From: Chloroflexota bacterium
Lineage (GTDB): Bacteria; Chloroflexota; Dehalococcoidia; Lucifugimonadales; UBA3495
Length of the DNA stretch: 9,293 bases
Direction of reading: 5' to 3'
Assembly (NCBI GenBank): GCA_022562335.1
Contig: JADFPM010000094.1
Coordinates: forward strand, 1-9,293
Under the pieces are notes generated by a model. The model did no database searches. It was not told where the DNA came from and was given only the letters and a program-made list of their open reading frames with translations. A program made the translations under genes and the position numbers. Positions 6,122 to 9,293 of this stretch are shown here, piece after piece. Numbering within the stretch: position 1 is the stretch's first letter; each line of letters opens with the position of its first letter.

Positions 6122-6748
6122 TTAATCCTCATGACGGAACTGAGCGGGCAATAGTTCCCCTTGCAGACGAAGATGATCTCTTAGGCCGGCCCGTCCCCGG
6201 CTCACCCTGGATTTCACCGTTCCCAGGGAACAGTCCATGGTCATTCCGGCTTCTTCGTAACTAAACCCTTGGACGTCCACCAAAAGGACCGCCAGCCGTT
6301 GTTCCTGGGGCAGGGTGTTCAACCCGGCCTGGATCGCCCGGTTGAGGTCGCCCCTCTCGGCGTGGTCTTCGGGAGACTCGCCGCCTGACGGTATGTTCAG
6401 CGCCGATGGGATGGAATCCGGGTCATCGAGATCGCTGGGCAGAGGGTCCAACGGCGACGTGGGCCGCGACCTTTGAGAGCGCAGCATGTCGCGGCACCGG
6501 TTGGCCACGATGCGCATCAGCCAAGCGGCCAGATTGTCGCCCCGGAACTGTCGAAAAGAGCCGTAGGCGGAAACCAGGGCTTCCTGTAAGGCGTCTTCCG
6601 CCAGGGCCCAATCGCTAAGGATCCGGCAGGCCAGGTTATATGCCTGGGTCTGGTAGGTCTCTATGATGCAATTGAAGCAACTGGTCTGGCCGGTCCGGTC
6701 TTGGACCAGCAGGGGATCGTGGGTGGTTGCCGTCTCGGGATGTATCAC
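6122..6748 (-). CDS. ECF-type RNA polymerase sigma-70 factor
   Basis: This is an alternative sigma factor that directs RNA polymerase to a stress regulon. Numbered from the start at 6748 (208 residues), the sigma-2 region spans about 27-92. It includes AYNLACRILSDWALAEDALQEA and FRGDNLAAWLMRIVANRCRDMLR, which bind core polymerase and the -10 element. An acidic Pro-rich linker follows (about 95-132). The sigma-4 region (135-190), LNTLPQEQRLAVLLVDVQGFSYEEAG, ends in the helix-turn-helix CSLGTVKSRVSRGRAGLR. No ATG exists before the sigma-2 domain. A TTG at 6814 would add 22 residues but lies inside a palindromic repeat. GTG at 6748 follows AAGG by eight bases and gives a normal ECF length, so it is preferred. 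The 3' end carries the ribosome binding site of the anti-sigma-like gene, which suggests coupled translation. The target is probably envelope stress genes, including the nearby lipoprotein. Confidence 0.9.
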   Translation of the reverse strand: MIHPETATTHDPLLVQDRTGQTSCFNCIIETYQTQAYNLACRILSDWALAEDALQEALVSAYGSFRQFRGDNLAAWLMRIVANRCRDMLRSQRSRPTSPLDPLPSDLDDPDSIPSALNIPSGGESPEDHAERGDLNRAIQAGLNTLPQEQRLAVLLVDVQGFSYEEAGMTMDCSLGTVKSRVSRGRAGLRDHLRLQGELLPAQFRHED

Positions 6749-6802
6749 CTGATGAGCCTTGGATAGGCTACCGAACTGGACGGCAGGCAGACCCGAAGGG
6801 CT

Positions 6803-6875
6803 AAATCCCCCCAACCCCCCTTTGCAAAGGGGGGCCTATTCTCCCCCTTTGTCAAAGGGGGATTAACGGGGATTT
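6803..6875. repeat. Double-hairpin palindromic repeat bounded by AAATCCCC / GGGGATTT
   Basis: A 73-bp element starts AAATCCCC and ends GGGGATTT. Its left half contains a perfect 20-bp palindrome (six C, TTTGCAAA, six G; 6815-6834). Its right half contains a 19-nt near-palindrome (five C, TTTG, T, CAAA, five G; 6843-6861). The two halves are also inverted copies of each other around the centre (about 6835-6842), so the whole can fold as one long stem or two hairpins. This design is typical of dispersed non-coding palindromic elements (REP/MITE-like). It sits just upstream of the sigma-factor start. Copy number elsewhere cannot be seen from this window. Confidence 0.75.
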
Positions 6876-6902
6876 CCACTCTCGCCTGGCCGGTCGTGAT
6901 GT

Positions 6903-7148
6903 TTAGCAATTAACGCAGGGCACAGTAATCAGGCTACCTATCTTTGAAACGATACCCGGCCGTCCAACGAGGCCCGGGATGTTACGAACTTGTGGATCTG
7001 CGCCGCCGCCGATGCGGGCGTGGCGCAGCAGCAAGCGCCAGGGGCCCAGATATTCCGGCTCAAGGGGCAAACATTCGTCTTTGACCATCAGACGAATGGC
7101 GTTTTTCAGCGCATCCAGCTCGGGAGTGGTGTACCGCGAAGCAGGCAT
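6903..7148 (-). pseudogene. Small ORF resembling the N-terminus of an acyl-CoA dehydrogenase; probable remnant
   Basis: The 81-residue product begins with TPELDALKNAIRLMVKDECLPLEPEYL (residues 8-34). This looks like the first helices of acyl-CoA dehydrogenases, in which a segment of the type 'LR..VR.FV.EE..PLE.EY' is common. The next part (WRLLLRHARIGGGADPQV) still faintly fits the family, then likeness fades and the frame stops. A real dehydrogenase has about 380-400 residues and the flavin and catalytic parts are absent, so this is probably a truncated relic. The start signals are intact: ATG at 7148 follows GAGGTGA (7153-7159), and a promoter-like sequence lies about 45 bp further upstream. 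It could instead be a genuine small protein; I do not recognise one. The family assignment rests on eye comparison only. Confidence 0.45.
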
Positions 7149-7186
7149 TCAATCACCTCGTGGAAGGTGGTTCTGGGCGAAGGGCG

Positions 7187-7207
7187 GGTCCAGACTATAG
7201 ATGGACC
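7187..7207. promoter_or_regulatory. Operator-like inverted repeat over the -10 box of the small ORF
   Basis: GGTCCA (7187-7192) and TGGACC (7202-7207) form a perfect 6-bp inverted repeat with a 9-bp centre, GACTATAGA. The centre contains the minus-strand -10 hexamer. The size and placement fit a dimeric repressor site, but no regulator is identified. Confidence 0.4.
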
Positions 7208-7222
7208 TGGGCCGCAGGGCAA
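7194..7222 (-). promoter_or_regulatory. Candidate sigma-70-type promoter for the small ORF
   Basis: On the minus strand TTGCCC (plus 7217-7222) and TATAGT (plus 7194-7199) are spaced by 17 bp. They match the housekeeping -35 and -10 consensus at four and five of six positions. A start near 7187 would leave a leader of about 38 nt carrying GAGGTGA before the ATG at 7148. Confidence 0.45.
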
Positions 7223-7287
7223 AATGGGTTGATTGGCAGGCCGCACTATCCGGGATTTTATACTTTCAGGATGGTGAATGGAAGAAG

Positions 7288-7317
7288 TTGCCCGTGAGGG
7301 CCATGTTAGAATATAGG
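7288..7317 (+). promoter_or_regulatory. Weak candidate promoter for selA
   Basis: TTGCCC (7288-7293) is followed by AATATA (7310-7315, 16 bp) or TATAGG (7312-7317, 18 bp). Both are partial matches to the housekeeping consensus. The site lies about 85 bp before the selA ATG on the correct strand. No other convincing promoter is seen in 7149-7399, and that stretch holds no additional gene I can support. Confidence 0.25.
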
Positions 7318-7399
7318 CCGTTTTAAGGGCATCGGCGCCCAGTTGGCCAGTTGGAAAAACGGCTAGGCAAACATCAATGCGGCACAATAGCGGTTCTTA

Positions 7400-8764
7400 A
7401 TGCAATTTCGTAACCTGCCCAACGTGAATAGTGTTCTTGCCAGCGAATCGTTGGAGGAGTTGGCCGCCAATTTCCAAAGGGAATTGCTGGTGGACCTGGT
7501 CCGGGAAGAACTGGATTCGGCCAGGGAGGGAATTCGCCGGGGGGGCGACGCGCCGACGGCGGAAATGGTGGCGGAGGCCGTGTGCCGTCAACTGGCCGGC
7601 CTGACTCGGCAGCAACCCCGCCGGGTCATCAACGCCACCGGCGTCATCTTGCACACCAACCTGGGGCGCGCGCCGTTGAGCGTGGCTGCCACCAAGGCGA
7701 TGCAGGAGGCGGCCGCCGGTTATACCGATCTGGAGCTGGACCTGACGGACGGACGCCGTGGCTCCCGCCAGGCCCATCTGCAAGCGCTGATAAAGCGCCT
7801 TACCGGCGCCGAGGCGGCTCTTGCCGTGAACAATAATGCTTCGGCGGTCCTGCTGGGCCTGTCGGCGCTGGCTTCGGGAAAGGAAGTGGTTGTTTCCCGC
7901 GCCGAGGCGGTGGAGATCGGCGGCGGGTTCCGGATACCCGATGTTTGCCGCCAGAGCGGCGGCGAACTGGTGGACGTGGGCACCACCAACCGGACTTACC
8001 TCCGCGACTACGAACAGGCAGTGACGGAGAACACCGCTGCTTTCCTGAAAGTCCATGCCAGCAACTTTCGCGTGGAAGGGTTTACCGCGGCGGTGGAACC
8101 GGCTGAATTGGTGGAATTGGGTGAAAGGACCGGCGTGGCCGTGCTCCACGACGAGGGCAGCGGCTGTTTGTTGCCCACCGAGCGTTACGGGTTGGCCCAC
8201 GAGCCCACGCCCCAAGAGAGCATCGCCGCCGGGGTTGGCCTGGTATTTTTCTCGGGAGATAAATTGCTGGGCGGGCCCCAGGCGGGGATAGTGGCCGGGA
8301 AAAAGGACCTGGTGGACCTCCTGGCCCGCCACCCGCTGGCCCGGGCGGTCAGGATCGATAAGCTGAGCATGGCGGCCCTAACCGCCACGCTGCTGCATTA
8401 CCTGCGCGGCGAAGCCGAGGTTGAGATACCGATCTGGCGCATGATCTCTATCCCGGCTGATGAGATAAAGGAACGCGCCACCCGATGGCAGGCAAAGCTG
8501 GAAACGCCGGCCCAGGTTGAACCCAGCCGGTCGGCCATCGGGGGAGGAAGCCTGCCCGGAGAGACGCTAGCTTCCTGGGTCTTGGCGCTGGATTGCACGG
8601 GCGCATCGGGGGGGCCTCCGGGAGTCATGGAAAGGCTGAGACGGTGGGAGCCGCCGGTGGTGGCTCGGGTGGAAGAGGACCGGGTCCTGCTGGACCCTCG
8701 GACGGTGTTGCCCCAAGAGGAGAACGACCTTCTGCCGGCCGTGACATCGGCGTTGACCCACTAA
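7400..8764 (+). CDS. selA: L-seryl-tRNA(Sec) selenium transferase (selenocysteine synthase)
   Basis: SelA is a PLP-dependent cytosolic enzyme of fold type I. It converts seryl-tRNA(Sec) to selenocysteyl-tRNA(Sec) using selenophosphate, so the organism should make selenoproteins by UGA recoding. The 454-residue length is normal. The N-terminal tRNA-binding region (LPNVNSVL..., 6-70) is followed by the hallmark NATGVILHTNLGRAPL (78-93). Next come VNNNASAVLL (143-152), EIGGGFRIPDV (172-182), the GTTNRTYLRDY block (194-204) and HDEGSG (250-255). The PLP-lysine site is SGDKLLGGPQAG, with Lys288. The C-terminal domain IGGGSLPGE (380-388) is present. All key parts look intact. An in-frame TAG nine bases before the ATG fixes the start, although no Shine-Dalgarno sequence is obvious. 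No selB, selD or tRNA-Sec gene is in the window; the next gene is an unrelated hydrolase-fold gene 107 bp downstream. Confidence 0.97.
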   Translation: MQFRNLPNVNSVLASESLEELAANFQRELLVDLVREELDSAREGIRRGGDAPTAEMVAEAVCRQLAGLTRQQPRRVINATGVILHTNLGRAPLSVAATKAMQEAAAGYTDLELDLTDGRRGSRQAHLQALIKRLTGAEAALAVNNNASAVLLGLSALASGKEVVVSRAEAVEIGGGFRIPDVCRQSGGELVDVGTTNRTYLRDYEQAVTENTAAFLKVHASNFRVEGFTAAVEPAELVELGERTGVAVLHDEGSGCLLPTERYGLAHEPTPQESIAAGVGLVFFSGDKLLGGPQAGIVAGKKDLVDLLARHPLARAVRIDKLSMAALTATLLHYLRGEAEVEIPIWRMISIPADEIKERATRWQAKLETPAQVEPSRSAIGGGSLPGETLASWVLALDCTGASGGPPGVMERLRRWEPPVVARVEEDRVLLDPRTVLPQEENDLLPAVTSALTH

Positions 8765-8871
8765 CCCGGATAAAGACCAGTTTATGGACCAGGGGAATTT
8801 TACACACATGGGGCATATTGACCGAAAAGGGCCGGACGATGGCTGGCGCCCCCGGGGAGCCGTGAATCGGG

Positions 8872-9293
8872 ATGACTGACTTCCTTCTGGTGCATGGCGA
8901 GGGACAGGGCGCATGGATCTGGGGGAAGGTCTGGGGCCATTTGACGGCTCCGGTGGACCATCCGCCACGGCTGGATACGAAACGGCCTGCCAACCGGGTA
9001 TGCACCATCGACCTGCCGGGACATGGCGCCGACGCCGGGGGAGACACCGCCCAGGTGCGTATGGAGGAATGCGTCCACGCCATTGCCCGGACGGTGGAAC
9101 GTGAGGGCCTGAAAGACCTGGTGATGGTGGGCCACGGTTTTGCGGGAAGTCTGATAATCCAGGCGGTCTCCCAGCTACCCGAGCCGCCCAAGCGTCTGGT
9201 ATTGGTGGCCGGGATAGTCCCCACCCCTCAAAGAAACATGTTGGGGGTCTTTCCCCGCCGCGTCCGGGTTGTGTTCAACATACTTGACGTCTT
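8872..9293 (+). CDS. Alpha/beta-hydrolase-fold protein, N-terminal part, cut by window end; nucleophile Ser replaced by Gly
   Basis: The frame runs open from ATG at 8872 to the window end (140 complete codons). It starts MTDFLLVHGEGQGAWIW, the first strand and oxyanion-hole HG motif of alpha/beta hydrolases. TIDLPGHGAD (45-54) then matches the second conserved strand and loop. LKDLVMVGHGFAG (80-92) is the strand and nucleophile elbow, and PKRLVLVAGIVP (106-117) the following strand. The elbow should be G-x-S-x-G; here it is Gly87-His-Gly89-Phe-Ala-Gly92, so the expected catalytic Ser is Gly (GGT codon, 9136-9138). The protein may be non-catalytic or use another residue. The acid and His of the triad lie beyond the window. 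An in-frame TGA three codons before the ATG fixes the start region. GGGGAG lies 12 bases upstream, a rather long spacing. Substrate is unknown. Confidence 0.85.
   Translation, partial: MTDFLLVHGEGQGAWIWGKVWGHLTAPVDHPPRLDTKRPANRVCTIDLPGHGADAGGDTAQVRMEECVHAIARTVEREGLKDLVMVGHGFAGSLIIQAVSQLPEPPKRLVLVAGIVPTPQRNMLGVFPRRVRVVFNILDV

Noticed and set aside
5413..6264. 283-residue plus-strand frame opposite the anti-sigma and sigma genes
   Set aside because: Composition (Gly/Arg/His-rich) is that of an antisense frame, and the opposite strand has clear domains with proper start signals.
6749..6814. Extended N-terminus of the sigma factor from a TTG at 6814
   Set aside because: The TTG lies inside the palindromic repeat, the added residues match no sigma feature, and a GTG with AAGG gives the normal ECF length.
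7106..7387. 93-residue minus-strand frame between the small ORF and selA
   Set aside because: It overlaps the better supported small ORF's promoter and ribosome binding site, has Pro/Arg-rich noise-like composition and no start signals.
7397..8332. 311-residue open frame on the minus strand opposite selA
   Set aside because: It is the antisense shadow of a well-conserved gene in G+C-rich DNA; its composition is rich in Gln, His and Arg and it has no recognisable domain.
8784..8879. 31-codon ORF between selA and the hydrolase ending in TGA, considered as a leader peptide or as a selenocysteine-containing frame
   Set aside because: Downstream of the TGA the frame is a shadow of the hydrolase, no SECIS-like hairpin follows, and no ribosome binding site is present.

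Overview
The window is a G+C-rich bacterial chromosome segment with compact, mostly conserved genes. I infer a Chloroflexota organism (Dehalococcoidia/SAR202-like). The basis is the style of the ECF sigma/anti-sigma pair, in particular the 'LRRLP...PRRSF' stretch after the anti-sigma zinc-finger-like domain, together with the overall gene mix. This is family familiarity, not a search result. No phage, transposase, CRISPR array, rRNA or tRNA is visible.

Layout: 1-531 (+) is the 3' part of prfB (release factor 2). It converges on a riboflavin operon read on the minus strand: ribD (3562-2441), ribE (2415-1840), ribBA (1797-592). A perfect 10-bp hairpin at 530-560 sits between the two convergent stops and can terminate both units. 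Together the three rib genes cover every dedicated step from GTP and ribulose-5-phosphate to riboflavin except lumazine synthase (ribH) and the phosphatase, neither of which is in the window. The ribD leader has no recognisable FMN riboswitch. It has instead an imperfect dyad lying on a candidate extended -10 promoter.

Next, still on the minus strand, come a SIMPL-domain (DUF541) surface lipoprotein (4899-3874), a two-pass membrane anti-sigma-like protein (6117-5116) and an ECF sigma factor (6748-6122). The sigma and anti-sigma genes abut tightly, with the start signals of one inside the end of the other. Upstream of the lipoprotein there is a GGAAC / 17 bp / CGTC motif of the kind ECF sigma factors read. 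The three genes may therefore form a small envelope-sensing module: sigma, membrane anti-sigma, target lipoprotein.

Between the sigma gene and selA (6749-7399) lie a 73-bp double-hairpin repeat bounded by AAATCCCC/GGGGATTT and an 81-codon minus-strand ORF that looks like the decayed N-terminus of an acyl-CoA dehydrogenase. That ORF still has a good ribosome binding site and a promoter with an operator-like dyad. On the plus strand follow selA (7400-8764, selenocysteine synthase) and the start of an alpha/beta-hydrolase-fold gene (8872 to the window end), whose nucleophile elbow reads GHGFAG with glycine where serine is expected.
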